Positions 12,826 to 12,924 of a DNA stretch of 12,924 nucleotides are shown piece by piece. The stretch is from Clostridiales bacterium (GTDB lineage Bacteria > Bacillota_A > Clostridia > Oscillospirales > Oscillospiraceae). The stretch lies in contig DXUR01000044.1 in assembly GCA_019417795.1 (NCBI GenBank), positions 1 through 12,924 on the forward strand, written 5' to 3'. The stretch's first letter is position 1; each line of letters starts with the position of its first letter. The notes beneath the pieces were generated by a model. It searched no databases, was not told the DNA's origin, and was given only the letters and a program-made list of their open reading frames with translations. The position numbers and the translations under genes are program-made.

Positions 12826-12924
12826 CTATACCGCGCCAGAGAGAATGTTGCCCATTGTTTTTGCCGCTTCACGCTTGGCTGAGGTCGTTACATGAGCGTA
12901 GGTGTCCAGCGTGAAGCCTGCCGA
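12826..12924 (-). CDS. int: Tyrosine integrase, C-terminal end of a second copy (cut by window edge)
   Basis: The last 32 codons read 'SAGFTLDTYAHVTTSAKR' followed by EAAKTMGNILSGAV and TAG (12828-12826). 'TLDTYAHV' holds the tyrosine that attacks DNA in Tn916/phage-type integrases, and the tail matches this family. The rest of the gene lies to the right of the window. It is oriented like the integrase at the left edge but cannot be the same gene copy, so there are two integrases about 12 kb apart. Its stop lies about 118 bases from the tRNA fragment, the usual place of an integrase relative to its att site. It was too short to be found by length-based gene calling. Confidence 0.88.
   Translation of the reverse strand, partial: SAGFTLDTYAHVTTSAKREAAKTMGNILSGAV

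Noticed and set aside
1..12924. CRISPR array or insertion sequence
   Set aside because: No regularly spaced repeats of 25-40 bases and no transposase-like protein were seen. The repeats found are short and few.

Overview
The window looks like a small mobile island in a gut-type Clostridia (Firmicutes) genome, perhaps Oscillospiraceae or Lachnospiraceae. This rests on strong AGGAGG ribosome sites, sigma-A promoters with 17-base spacers, TTG/GTG starts and a Tn916-like integrase with Arm-domain N-terminus. The exact species cannot be read from the sequence.

Left part (1-2205), backbone of the island, all on the minus strand: the first 87 residues of a tyrosine integrase (it runs off the left edge), a winged-helix replication-type protein, an excisionase-like MerR/Xis helix-turn-helix protein translationally coupled to it, and a small sigma-70 region-4-like regulator. 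Two clear promoters drive these genes. One is followed by a strong hairpin plus T-run before the first gene, so it makes either a short RNA or an attenuated xis/rep mRNA. The sigma-like gene has an unusually long leader with a large inverted repeat.

Middle part (2391-2995): two overlapping small paralogous genes, resembling DUF6809, of unknown role.

Cargo (3103-12106): what looks like an anti-phage or restriction cassette. Two adjacent Eco57I/PglX-type adenine-N6 methyltransferase-like proteins form an operon. The first has an N-terminal helix-turn-helix and a catalytic motif IV changed to TPPF; the second keeps NPPW. A convergent gene encodes an XRE helix-turn-helix fused to a phospholipase-D-type nuclease (BfiI/NgoFVII-like). 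Divergent from that gene is a GHKL (MutL/MORC/HSP90-type) ATPase fused to a C-terminal PD-(D/E)XK nuclease domain resembling Shedu (DUF4263). No helicase, BREX or DISARM core protein is present in the window, so the set does not match those systems. A simple reading is modification by the MTase pair, with two effector nucleases, one probably self-regulated and one gated by a GHKL ATPase clamp.

Right end (12107-12924): a strong terminator, about 450 bases without a gene carrying TGACCCA repeats, a 3' fragment of a tRNA-Met(CAT) gene beginning at the anticodon loop (an attachment-site duplication) with a terminator, then the last 32 codons of a second tyrosine integrase on the minus strand. This is best explained by tandem integration of related elements at one tRNA gene, with the fragment marking the boundary between them.
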